DNA of 64,000 bases from Perkinsus marinus ATCC 50983. Lineage: Eukaryota > Perkinsozoa > Perkinsida > Perkinsidae. The DNA is taken from the NCBI RefSeq assembly GCF_000006405.1, contig NW_003205208.1:72551-136550 (forward strand), given 5' to 3'. Below the pieces are notes generated by a model. It saw only the letters and a list, made by a program, of their open reading frames with translations. It did no database searches and was not told where the DNA came from. Positions 33,228 through 43,295 of the stretch are shown piece after piece; within the stretch, counting starts at the first letter, position 1, and every line of letters starts with the position of its first letter. The translations under genes were made by a program, and so were the position numbers.

Positions 33228-36166
33228 ATGTTACTATTGCGACTGCAATTGTTTTTCTACAGCCTGGCATGTGCAGCTGTGGTCAATGATGAAAGCAAAG
33301 CTCTTAAGTTGATCTCACAGACAGCTCACTCCGGCCAGTCGGTTCGAGAGGTGGTGACACCAGAGGAAATGGAGAAGTGGATCAAACAGCAATGGTGACA
33401 CCGCTATCACCATTCGCTGTGCTCGTTTGACAAGTCGAGATTTATGATATATGGGGGTCTATTAGAAGCTCAAGCTTAATGGACTCGAATTGAGCTAGTA
33501 CTGTCCAATCGAATCGTATCAAACATTATACGGTACAGTTGTCTAATACTGCTTGTAGTAACTAGCGTTCGAGAACTGTTCCCCATTGTAGGATGTACTA
33601 TTTTTCAAAACACTATTCGCATAACTCAGCTCGATTGTTCAGGTGGGATGCTGCCTTAGCCGCTATTAAATTGGATCACGAACAACAACAGCAATCTAGA
33701 GGAAGCGGCGGGAAGCGAGTTGATTATTTTGGGCCACCTGTGCGGAAGGCCGTACGGGAGATCAAAGCGCGAGGGGAGGAGCTGGTCAGGAGTCTCGACC
33801 AGAATTACTTTAAGCCACAGAGGGTCGCTCCGGCGTTCCAGTGGGCTCAGAATGATACCGCGGTATTTGTCAATGTTAAATTTACGAGGAGATGGAACGC
33901 GCCGGGAGCACTCGATATTAAAGATCCGCAAGTTAATATAACAAGGAGTAAAATCGAAGTGAAGGCTATAGGAGAACATTCTGGTAAGGTCTAGAAGTGG
34001 ACCTGTTTCGTATCTTACGCTTGGGACCTCAAGATTCTCAGGCAAAAAACACGAGTATATACTGAAACTGAGTTTTTTCGACGAGGTTGATCCGACGGCG
34101 AGCAAATGGGCGATGGCTTCGGTGGGGAAGCTCTCAGCTACTCTTGTTAAAGCGAATCGGAGAAGTATGTGAATCTTGAGGTTGACTTTAAAAGATTCGG
34201 ATGTGGTCAGGTAAATGGCCACGACTGTTAGTGTCGAAGGAAAAGAAAGTGAATAACATGCACTACTGGATGGACTTTGCTGAAATTCATGAGGAGAGTC
34301 TTAAAGCTTTGCCGACTCCTAAAAATAGTGTCGTCACATGCCGTAGTGTGAAGAAGGCTTATTGCCTCAGGGAAGATAAATGTGTTAAGAGCTGCGCTGA
34401 CGACTGTGAAGGTGAGAAGATAAGTATTATTTTATCGTATCGAATTAGTGGCGCGGTTAGGGCACGTGTTTATTAACCTAAATATCCGAAGTTCGATTCC
34501 TGGTAGAGACATTTCATCGGCAGGTAAAATGCTTACTGGACCAGATGGGAGATGTTTTGGCAAGCCACAAGAAGAGGTCTCCGGTATCAACTTCACGGAC
34601 GTAGATCCTACACAAGGGTATGTCAGCGGAATCGTGGAGGTACCCAACCTGTTTTGTATCTTACTCGCTTGGACCTAAGATATTTTCCGAATCAGGTCAA
34701 CTCCACTGCCACTTTCGGTGATGCCGAATTTTTCTTAATATATTTTCTCAACATGGACAATCAGAAGCTCTCCGGCGAGCCCATACTGAAAATAAAAAAC
34801 CCCAAAAACCTCGGGACGCAACTATTCGGGAAGTTACCAGAGTCGACGCCCATTCCTGAAAATGCCAGCAAAATAATTGCAATAGCGGCAAATTTGGCTT
34901 TTGGTGAAGCAGAAGAACGAGGAGAGTTCGATACCATCCCTCTATTAGATTTGGCAATACCTATGCACGCACCAACAGTGAGGGAGAAATTTGGCATACA
35001 AGTGAACCTGGTTTGTATCTTAGGCGGTCGACCTCCAAGATATTTCCCCAGAGGTTGGCCAGTTAGGAGGCGATGTGGAGATATCTTTTGCGCACGCTAA
35101 AGATTCTTCGTCTTCTCCCTCTGTGGATTTCTATAATCTCTATTGGGGAAAGAGCACAGCGACTTGTGAGCGCCTTGCTGGCGATAAAAGTTTAATCGCG
35201 CGCGTGCGTGCTAATGGTGCCGACATTCAAAAATATCACATCGAAAACTCCATCGTCATAGAGAAGGGAGCTCAAAGTATTCTAGCCTTCAGTGAGCATG
35301 AGAACACTCAAGGTGAGTTAATTTCGTGGCGCGTGACGGAAATATAATATTCAGGTCACCATCCTAGCAAAGGGGAGCTGATCAGCTTGTGTGGTATCTG
35401 GCCAATCAAAGATCGGCACTTCCCAAGGACCTCCCCCGAAAGTCTTTCAGTCAACAACACGACTTTTCTCGGTGGTCAGTTCACAGGCGAGGTCGTCCTC
35501 AGTAGAGCTCCACGGGAAAATGAAATCGAGGAAGAGGCCACAGCGTACACTCTATGGTGGGCTGATAAAAATTACAATAAACTCAGTAAGGGCTCGGAGG
35601 CTCCGCGTTGGAGGTATATATCAATGTCAGGTCTATTGGACTCTGGTGATATAGAAGATATGAAGGTTGCCACAGAACTCAGGTGAGCAACAGCTTGAAA
35701 ATCATACTACATCTATTCAATCGAAATAGTATCATGAACAATCTTGTCGGCTTTCCTTGCAATTCGAGTGAATTTCCTCCGTATTCCTGAATGAGAGCTT
35801 CTGATTGTACTCGCAAACAGTGTTGGAATGTATGTTTGCTTCCCACACTACTCCATGCCTCAAGAAGGAGTACACAAGAAATTCCTCCAGGATACTCTTT
35901 CTTGTTGTCAGCAAGTGTAATTGACCATATGCATATTTTCCCACACAGCTCGGAAGTCACTACTGACTTTAGATTTTCCTACGACCGAATACAAGCTCCC
36001 GAGGGTGTGGCAAAGATATGCGCTTTCATGAGAAATGATCTCGGAGAAGGTCGAAGAGTAAGTTCAAGTTCATAAATTCGCACTAATTCTAAGGACTTGT
36101 GTTGTTCAGGGCGCTTGCGCGGCGATTGTGCAGGAAGAAACAGAAACACATAATTCTGAGCTCTAA
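33228..36166 (+). CDS. Secreted/ER protein with a CS (p23-like) domain, 10 exons
   Basis: Exon 1 gives a signal peptide (MLLLRLQLFFYSLACAA). Exons are 33228-33394, 33643-33983, 34042-34164, 34211-34411, 34524-34639, 34696-35001, 35054-35312, 35355-35682, 35949-36059 and about 36110-36166. A CS-like beta-sandwich spans FQWAQNDTAVFVNVKFTRRW through ITRSKIEVKAIGEH to ALDIKDPQV and KWPRLLVSKE, about residues 90-230. A Cys-rich linker (CRSVKKAYCLREDKCVKSC) follows, then a 500-residue region of unknown fold, probably more beta domains. p23/CS domains usually act as Hsp90 co-chaperones in the cytosol, so one behind a signal peptide is unusual. Six of its introns belong to shared families: four hairpin, one tRNA-like and one GTGGCGCGTGACG. 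Confidence 0.75.
33984..34041 (+). mobile_element. Hairpin-type introner, forward
   Basis: After the donor comes GTGGACCTGTTTCGTATCTT and then GGACCTCAAGATTC, ending CTCAG. Frames join as GEHSG-KKHEYILK. Confidence 0.85.
34165..34210 (+). mobile_element. Hairpin-type introner, reverse, 46 nt
   Basis: It contains GAATCTTGAGGTTGAC and AAAGATTCGG. Frames join as KANRRS-KWPRLLV. Confidence 0.8.
34412..34523 (+). mobile_element. tRNA-like sequence inside an intron (sense)
   Basis: The intron holds an A-box/D-arm (TAGTGGCGCGGTTAGGGC), an anticodon-like stem GTTTA/TAAAT, and a B-box (AGTTCGATTCC) followed by TGGTAGAGACATTT. It ends TCGGCAG. The intron at about 40.56 kb ends with the closely similar GTTCAATTCCTGGCAGAGGC. 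Confidence 0.65.
34640..34695 (+). mobile_element. Hairpin-type introner, forward, 56 nt
   Basis: It reads GTACCCAACCTGTTTTGTAT through TTGGACCTAAGATATT to AATCAG. Frames join as VSGIVE-VNSTATFG. Confidence 0.85.
35002..35053 (+). mobile_element. Hairpin-type introner, forward, 52 nt
   Basis: It reads GTGAACCTGGTTTGTATCTT through CGACCTCCAAGATATT to CCCAGAG. Frames join as KFGIQ-VGQLGGDV. Confidence 0.85.
35313..35354 (+). mobile_element. GTGGCGCGTGACG-type intron, forward, 42 nt
   Basis: It reads GTGAGTTAATTTCGTGGCGC, then GTGACGG, and ends ATATTCAG. Frames join as SEHENTQ-GHHPSKG. Confidence 0.85.
35817..35948. mobile_element. MITE-2 copy whose end is the splice acceptor
   Basis: It runs from CAGTGTTGGAATGTATG to GCATATTTTCCCACACAG. 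The final CACACAG is also the 3' splice site of the following exon (SEVTTDFRFSY). Confidence 0.7.
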
Positions 36167-37065
36167 TGGCACTCGGTTGTTTTCACTGCGCGGTGTTTGC
36201 GTTACTTGTCAAATCAACAACGTTTTCTAATATAAACATCATCTATATGTACGAGTTAACATCATCCTAACAACGCTCCACACGCCAGGCAGGACATTAG
36301 CATATATTCCGTGTGATGACGATGAGAACATGAATTGTTAAATGCCTGACAGCCTCCTCTTGGAATGAACGCCGTATTCGGCCAGTTGTGGTATAGGATC
36401 TCCACTCTCATCATATATATGAAAAGCTCAGCAGAGTTCAGACGAGACACATCCACGATGATCCCACCAGTTTCACTACGGGATCAATATCACTTTTGCC
36501 GCGGACCTTAACTGAGTCCTTACTTATGAGACGTTATGCTCACAAAGGAGTGAGGGAATGCATCTGCAGTTTTGGAGAAGCCTTCAATCATTTATCTCTA
36601 CCAACGGTTTTTTTCTCTCAAGGCCCTTTGATTCTCGGCGGCAACGCGTGGCGCACACCCGCGATGCAAAACATCATAGGGGCGATCAGCCTTCAACGAG
36701 ACCTCTTAGGAACGCTCGAAAGGCAGAGTGCTTGTCAGAGTGGCTGCGTCCAAGTCTGATACCATTCCCTCACTAGATCATCATCATCTTTATTTGCTTA
36801 TTCGTTGCCATGATGCCGAGGGAACGAGATCCGCGCCTTCGAGTTTCCAGTGATTATTAGGCGAACGGGATTGACATGCGCTCGAATCAGTGTGAGTGTC
36901 GATTTCCTTGTCGCGCTCCAGAACTTACTTCACGGATAACTATCCCAGACATCGCCGCCAATAGCATCGGTATCATAGTCGATTTCGACCAGGACTTGTG
37001 CCTTTTCTGTTCGCATCGAACCACGGCTCACGTGTTTGTCGAGTGTATTCTCCCCTCACTTCTCC
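36167..37065. other. Intergenic, no supported gene
   Basis: An 88-codon frame at 36496-36759 (+) lacks a domain and splice support. I see nothing else firm. Confidence 0.4.
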
Positions 37066-37932
37066 ATGTCTATAGCAGCGCTAACCCGAGTCCTACGTCT
37101 CGGAGGTAAAAAGGAGCCAACCCCGACAGTCGCGAAACCATCCCGGGCAAGCACTGTTTCTGAATTGGAGATTTTCTGTCAATACAATAAGGTTTCCCAC
37201 ACTTGCATTGTCGAAAGTTATACTGTCCCGATATATGCTTTCGAATACAGTGCAACGCCTAGTGAAACTCCTGGTTTAGTACCGGAGTCTATGACACGTG
37301 GGTGCAAGTTGAATCTTATACCAAATACGATGGAAAGATTGGACGACTTCACAGAAGTTCGACAATTAAAACCTGAGTATTATGCTGATGATCAAGCTCG
37401 TAGAGAAAGGGGGCCGCCAGCGATTTGTCAGCACAACTTCGAGTATGCTCAAATCGAGAGCGATTCCCGAGTGAAGGACCGCGATCTTTACGGAGGACGA
37501 TTCGAAAGGATTCAATTGCTGAACGGGAAGGAAATTCGCGAGTTGCTCATGGGTACGGTTTACCACTACTTTTCCCACATACCTCGCATGGATGTTCTTC
37601 TCTCGGAGGGAGACAAATATCAAATTTATCTCAATGGTACTCGCTTTGGCCCCTATCGCGAATTACCAAGGGAAACGAATAGTGTGTACAAGATCCCCAT
37701 TGATAAAGATCACTATGCTGTTTTCTTTCACTACTATATGCTCGTTATCAATGCTAATACGAAAGAAACTACTGTTTTGCGCATGTAAGTGTCTCTGCGG
37801 TAACTCATGTAATGCATCTCAAATCAGGAACGGGCTGAGCCAAGATCCTCCCATACGACTGTAAGTCAGTAGCTCTTCCTAGCATACTAGTGTATCGATG
37901 TTTTCCAGGTACTTGGAGAACTTAATGACTGG
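37066..37932 (+). CDS. Unknown protein, paralogue A of a tandem pair (3' end unresolved)
   Basis: The main exon (to 37784) gives about 240 residues, including ELLMGTVYHYFSHIPRMDVL, SEGDKYQIYLNGTRFGPYRE and DKDHYAVFFHYYMLVINANT. Two very short exons follow, 37828-37860 and 37909-37932, encoding NGLSQDPPIRLYLENLMTG. The next gene downstream (38280-39658) has the same design: one long exon ending in a hydrophobic VFF...YFMI strand, then tiny exons leading to an MTG sequence. I infer a tandem duplication of an unrecognised family. The start at ATG 37066 is tentative, and exons beyond 37932 are not resolved. Confidence 0.6.
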
Positions 37933-37984
37933 GTGAGCAGCGAACGCTTAACAACCATGCATCATATCTTGCGTGTATCCAGCG

Positions 37985-38130
37985 CAGTGCTGGAAGAATA
38001 TATGTTCGCTTTCCTCAGCTGAGCTCCGGAGTTTCCTCACTAATTTTACAAATTTACATATAAATTTGGGCAGAAGTGTACAGAAACCAACAATAATTCC
38101 CCAAAATTTCCTCATAATTTTCATATGACA
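37985..38130. mobile_element. MITE-2 copy
   Basis: It begins CAGTGCTGGAAGAATATATG, has TTCGCTTTCCTCAGCTGAGC and ACAGAAACCAACAATAATTC, and lies in an intron or just 3' of paralogue A. Confidence 0.6.
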
Positions 38131-38279
38131 ATTTTTCATCATCACCGCAAATTCTCGCAACAGAGGGTATGTTATACTTGAAGCTCAGCTGTACTTTCCT
38201 AATCCGCATACAGCGATATCGTGGCATTTGAATACTTCAGGCTCAGCCCATTATCCAGAATCGGTGGGAAAGTCAAGGA

Positions 38280-39658
38280 ATGCTGCCCTGCGTAGGTCTG
38301 GTTCTGCTTTACTTTGTCATAACTCGTATCGTTTCAGTTACGACGCAAGTCAGCTTTTCCACGCGCAGCGCTGTCATAGGCCTCGATGCGTCGAAGAAGG
38401 AATCACCGCCTTCTAGTAGCAAGGGTCAGCCAAGCGGATTCAATGATGTTGTTGTTGTTGTTATGATAGTTATTGTTGAATTACGATAGGAACCGGGAGA
38501 TTTTCTTAACAGTACCAGATTTCGCAGCTCTTGTCTACTTGTATGCACTGGTTCACTCAGCCGATCATTTCTTATCTATTGGTATTGGTGGTTCGTGGAG
38601 GCAATATCATGTCGATGGACCCGACACTCTATTGTCGTCCAACACTACGTGAAGCTTTAACTGATATCTGTAGTTTGGGGTATAAGAATCATTTTCTATA
38701 CTATATGTTCACCTTAAACTGGGCACCTCTCGATAATCCCAATGACGAGGTTCTCTCTAATTTGGTGATCATAGAGAGGACACCCGCAGAAACTCGAAAG
38801 CCCAGGGCCGCCCCTGACGACCCGTTCACGTACGTTAGAGATATTGTTATACCCGATACGTGTCCTATCGCTGAATTGGAAGCAGGAAATGCAGAAAATT
38901 ATATCATCGTTGATGACAGAAGGAGGCTGTTGGGCTGGAATCCGAAAATACAAAATATGATGCATGAAAAAGAAAAGTTGAAGCGATCGAGAATGCGCGA
39001 AATAAGCCAAGACAAGGTCCTACACTACTATCAACCTGGACGTGAACAATTTGGTTTTATCGTCAAGAATGGCGCTGTGACTCGATTGGACCTATCCGAC
39101 GGGTCAATCGAGGAGGGGCCGGAATTCGAGTGGCATGACAAACTGTCGACTGCTACACATGTCAGAGTCGACGGCAAAGTCGATATCGTTTTCTTCATGC
39201 CATATTTCATGATTCACGTAATAGCAGAGGAAGAAGGAGTAATCCGGCAGATAGATGCTTATAAATGGTGAACGACCCAAGACAGTATAACGATGTATTA
39301 TTCTTCCTTTGCTCAGGGGTGGACCACGTCAAACCAGCAGATGGCCAAAACCGTAAGTCCGAAATCTCCGTATTGTTGGTCGATTATCATTTTTTTCAGT
39401 TACTTTCCCACATTAAAGTAAGTGCAGTGGTCCTGATACGCTGATATTTCCACCTTCGCTCCTATAGGATGACTGGGAACTCTGAAGAAGTTGACGGCAT
39501 TATGGATCCTCCGCCCAGGTAAGCGATGAGTGCTCGAGTCATATGATGCTCCTGAGCTCAGCTATGAGGAAGCCATAAGGGCTAGTGCCCCTCAACCTCC
39601 GCGGAGTAGAGGCCGACTACCTTTACAACCACTTGAAACCATGGGCACCCTGGTATGA
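38280..39658 (+). CDS. Unknown protein with C-terminal PPxY motif, paralogue B
   Basis: An upstream ATG gives a signal-like start (MLPCVGLVLLYFVITRIVS), and the link to the main exon is not fully resolved. The main exon, to 39267, encodes about 220 residues, including REQFGFIVKNGAVTRLDLSD and KVDIVFFMPYFMIHVIAEEE. Short exons follow at 39317-39352, 39400-39417, 39468-39518 and 39562-39658. The last junction creates DPPPSYEEAIRAS, a classic PPxY motif bound by WW domains of NEDD4-type ubiquitin ligases. The 43-nt intron 39519-39561 must be removed to make it. The product probably interacts with the ubiquitin machinery at membranes, as arrestin-domain proteins with the same motif do. Confidence 0.6.
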
Positions 39659-40445
39659 AGGCTTCTCACTGTATTTCAAGAGGCTAAAACATGCATGTTG
39701 TTTGTCATGATGTATTCTTGTCGTTGTATCGTGTTGTGCGAGTCGCACTGTGAATGGGCTGGAGGGAGCGTTTGCGTACACGCATCGTAGCTTTCAATGC
39801 AGACAATCGCTTTTATGTTTCTTTTCTTCTGGGCAAGGGAAGACTGAACCCTTCTCGAGGTGCAATCTCTCGGCAACTCGGCACACTTTGCCGNNNNNNN
39901 NNNNNNNNNNNNNNNNNNNNNNNNNNNNNNNNNNNNNNNNNNNNNNNNNNNNNNNNNNNNNNNNNNNNNNNNNNNNNNNNNNNNNNNNNNNNNTCCGTTT
40001 CCATTCAGGACTCGAACAGAACTTTCGTGCCGTTGTATGTACACGCTTTCTCTCTTGTTCTACAATGAGATTTCGAAATCCCATACTGTGAATATGCACA
40101 ATGCAACAGTGAGTTCTCCAGATTGACTATGGAGACAAAAAACCAGACTCAAGTGCAGTCGTTTAAGAGGGTTTTTTTCGTATATATAAATTGGTCGCGC
40201 GAATGCTCGAGGACCCGCCGGTCGGTCCAATACACCTTTTCTATGTTATCAACTACCCATACTCACCTTAGGGCCAATTCGAAGAGCGAGTCGATGTAGG
40301 AACTTCTTCCTGAAAGTGCAACCAATTAGTGAGTTCGAAATAAGATCTCCTACTTTATCCGTTGCGTGGACTTCTCCTTTGTGTAATCATCCCAATTGTT
40401 GTGAGAATTGAATACTCAACGCAAGGTGAGAACGAGTGATAATTT
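39659..40445. other. Intergenic with an assembly gap (N at 39894-39993)
   Basis: A 100-N gap lies in the middle. I see no gene on either side of it. Confidence 0.7.
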
Positions 40446-42000
40446 CTATTCACTTTTATAAGCCCCTTCGGGGTCTTCATAAAACACAACTTCGCTCGTA
40501 GGTTTCTCTTTCTCCACAGCAGGCTGTTTCTCAAGAAAGGAAATTAGCTGCCGAGCTGCATTAAACTTCGCCTCCTGATAAATAAATGCCTCTGCCAGGA
40601 ATTGAACCCGGGACTGTTGTTCTCACTTTCCCATCTGCTGCTATTCCTATAAACTGTTGACCATCTAGACAGTCAGTGCACAGCATCGCTCTGAAGATCA
40701 GCGGACTCTCGCCCTGACAGTGAGGCCATTCCTTGACATGAGATGATAACACCGTACTGCGATGGTTTCGATCCGCCAGTGAAATTTTCCGGGGGATTTT
40801 CCGAAAAATTTTTGCAATTTTGTATTGGCCTCGCCTATTGGGTTGTCCCGGCTTGCAAGAATCGACTTCTCCATCTTTTCCCCTGAAAAAAACTTTCTGA
40901 CTGCTGAAAATAATTTTCTCTCTTACTATCGTTCGATGGTAAATGCGTCTCAATATTCTCTAAAGCGTATTTAGCGCAAGCTCGTTGTGCATCTTTTTTC
41001 CGAGTCACCCAGGGACCTCGAAAACTCCTCTCTACACCATTCAGAGGGAATGTTGCCGATGCCGAAAACTAAGATGGGAAAAAATATCCGCGTAATTTTT
41101 ATGAAGAGCTCACTAGAGTGCGAGGGAGTTCTCGAGGCTTCATCTCGAGAAATTGCCAAGTTATTCGTCTTGAGTCTTCGTCATTTGTACCTCCGTAAGT
41201 TTCAACCGTCCTGACCGGAACGATTATGCTAATTTTTCCTGGGCGATTTCACCGTTGTAAAATTTGTAGATGAGCGATGTTGTTCTCAGATTGCCATTCG
41301 ATCACTTCCTCCTTATGTGTTCCCACAGTAACGAATTGTTTCTTCCCACTTGTGTTATAAGGTTCCGATTTCGGAGCCTTTTCCGAACTTGAAGCTCTCA
41401 CAGGTCCAATAGCCTAATAGATAAACACTTTGATTATGAATGCAAAGGACGCAGGTTCTATTCCGGGCAAGACCATTAGTTACCTACAGTAGGAACAACG
41501 TCGTTATCGCCCTTATTCAAATCCTTCTCCACCTAAGATGATGATGAAAAATCTGTCTCCGATGATCAATATTCATATAATCATATGACCAACAAAGAGA
41601 TTTATATCATACGATTACGGAAAGTTGTTCGCGAGAGTCACTAACGCCTCCTATAATTTTTCGCTGTCATATCGTTTAAATCTCCGTTGAGTAATCCCGC
41701 ATATGGAGGACAATGAACTACTCTTCTTAGGTGAGTCTTATCAGGTTCACATGAGGTCGCATAACATTTCATGTTGATTGTCAAACACGCGATATGAAAA
41801 GAATTGGAAACACTTGGTGAGTTACAATCTATCACCAGATCACGTGACTTGAATACCAACAAAGTAGTTCTCACCTGCATCATCAAACCAACGGGTAAGC
41901 CCAGAGATATCCAAAGTCTATAATCCGAGGATAGCAGTGCTTCCCGAGACGACAAAGCGTTGGCGACTAGGATGTCGACGATCTGAAGGGAAAAGAGCAT
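40446..42000 (-). CDS. Double-stranded RNA-binding domain protein (two dsRBD-like units)
   Basis: The C-terminal exon (40446 to about 40566) encodes EAKFNAARQLISFLEKQPAV. It joins upstream to LIFRAMLCTDCLDGQQFIGI, making a dsRBD whose last helix is EAKFNAARQLISFLE. Further upstream, NIAHLQILQR, FRGPWVTRKKDAQRACAKYA and LENIETHLPS make a second dsRBD with the basic KKDAQ start of its last helix. Exons lie at about 41491-41530, 41417-41300, 41200-41110, 41065-40940, 40700-40620 and 40566-40446. The 5' part (MLFSLQIVDILVANALSSRE) is provisional. The gene probably binds structured RNA. Two introns carry tRNA-like sequence. Another dsRBD gene lies 4 kb away. Confidence 0.65.
40566..40620 (-). mobile_element. 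tRNA 3'-half-like intron (sense), about 52 nt
   Basis: It reads GTGAGAACAACAGTCCCGGG, then a B-box (GGTTCAATTCC), then TGGCAGAGGCATTTATTTATCAG in two overlapping parts. Removing it joins GIAADGK to EAKFNAARQ, exactly the dsRBD consensus spacing. Confidence 0.65.
41404..41491 (+). mobile_element. tRNA-like sequence forming a 74-nt intron (antisense to the gene)
   Basis: On the plus strand: a D-arm TAGCCTAATAGATAAAC, an anticodon-type stem CTTTG/CAAAG, and a B-box GGTTCTATTCC. On the minus strand it is an intron from GTAGGTAACT to TCTATTAG joining NDVVPT to AIGPVRASS. Confidence 0.55.
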
Positions 42001-42219
42001 TCGATTCCTATCAACCTAGTAAATGGTAGTATGATCTCCTAGTTTAAACTAGCAAAACCTAGCGTCTACCGGTTCTCACCAGGGCTCAGATAGTGACTGA
42101 GCCTGCAGTTATCCCTCTATACTAGCTATTACTCGCCTGGTCGAAGGCGTGCTGCGCAAGAAGAGAAAGAAGATCTCCTAGTATTCCTTACCGAATATTC
42201 TTCGATAAAATAGATACAG

Positions 42220-42720
42220 TGGAGTTTCATCCGTGACATGAAAAACACGGGTGAAAACAATTCACTCGGAGGGAAACGATTGTGTTATCGGTCGCAGAAA
42301 CATATACGTCTTACAATTTACACGGAGTATTACGCCACTTCATGTTAAACGGGTGAAACTCCAGCAAATTCGAAGCCTATACGGTGATCTTTCAGCCTAG
42401 TTTTGGAAAACATAGAGATATACTTCGAATACTGTACATATCATTCTAGAAAGGTAGCTCAACCATCACTGGTTTTCTCGAGCTGGGAGAAGGCCACATG
42501 CCTTTCACGGTAGTATAGTATAATATGATAATATTGTCTATGGCTATTTGTATCATATTAATGTCTATTTTAATAATATTGGAGTTTCACCCGCTTTTCG
42601 TGGAGTGGCGATATACTCGGTGAAAAACCCGATATTCGCGGTGATAAGCAGTGCATTGTGAAGTATTTTTCTCACTAGTGTTTTTCGTATCACCAGGGTT
42701 GAACTCCATTGATACTATAG
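42220..42720. mobile_element. MITE-1 copies
   Basis: One copy runs at about 42220-42362 (reverse) and another at about 42582-42711, followed at once by a third that is split (see next entries). Confidence 0.7.
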
Positions 42721-42934
42721 TGGAGTTTTACCCGTTTTACGTGAAGTGGCGTAAAACTCGGTGAGAAACGCGATATCGCGGCCTGTAGTAGTCGTGAGTG
42801 AAGGTCTCCCAAGAGAGCAAGTTCACGGATAGCCGAAAGACAGATGACGGAATTTCAAGAGAAAAGCAAGACGTCAAGTCGTTGCTAAAGCAGTGATCCA
42901 GTCTCTCACCTGATTCTGATCACCTTCGGAACAT

Positions 42935-43056
42935 ACACCCAAGAACAGAGAAAGTTCCCCCAGAGTGCTTGAGAATTCCTGTTGGAAACCCTCAAGCACT
43001 CTTAGTTAGGCATCAGACGAGCTATCTTGGGTGTGACGGTGTTTAGATTTTTTTTT
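42935..43056 (+). ncRNA. Candidate structured RNA ending in a T-run
   Basis: An outer 10-bp stem pairs ACACCCAAGA (42935) with TCTTGGGTGT (43025-43034). An inner perfect 11-bp stem pairs GAGTGCTTGAG (42963) with CTCAAGCACTC (42991). A run of nine T follows at 43048-43056, as at RNA polymerase III terminators. I cannot assign a family. Confidence 0.45.
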
Positions 43057-43079
43057 CTATCTGAGATGGGGGGCATTCA

Positions 43080-43195
43080 CCCGGGATCTGCACGGTGGCT
43101 GATTGGTATAGCCGTGTTTTATCCCGGGCACTGAATGCGTCACGGACGTGGACTGCTTCCCACATGGGTTTGTGAGATCCACCCTCGTCCGTGAC
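43080..43195 (+). ncRNA. Candidate structured RNA, two nested hairpins
   Basis: CCCGGGAT (43080) pairs with ATCCCGGG (43121) around an inner CACGG/CCGTG stem. GTCACGGACG (43139) pairs with CGTCCGTGAC (43186) and is extended by GTGGA/TCCAC. The loop GTGGCTGATTGGTATAGCC resembles a tRNA D-arm/A-box. Confidence 0.4.
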
Positions 43196-43295
43196 ATATT
43201 GCCAAAACTCCCATCACAGAACCTCCATCAACTGCGAACGGCATGACGTGAGACTCGTTTTTCACTAGTGTTTTTCATATCACGGGTGAAAGTCC

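Larger units (their letters stand above)
42719..43295 (+). mobile_element. MITE-1 split by a 440-bp insert
   Basis: The left part (42719 to about 42803) runs from TGGAGTTTTACCCGTTTTAC to AGTAGTCGTGA. The right part (about 43245-43295) resumes at CGTTTTTCACTAGTGTTTTT and ends GGGTGAAAGTCCA. The insert carries two strongly folding segments. Confidence 0.65.

Noticed and set aside
33263-33396. Lone C-terminal exon of a fumarase/aspartase-type enzyme
   Set aside because: The stretch begins with a signal peptide and splices in frame to the CS-domain gene, which explains it better.
43080-43195. U4 snRNA, or RNase MRP for the neighbouring fold
   Set aside because: Short similarities (GTGGC...TAGCC...TTTATCC; GAAAGTTCCCCC) exist, but there is no Sm site, no U6-pairing region and no full core, so no family name is justified.
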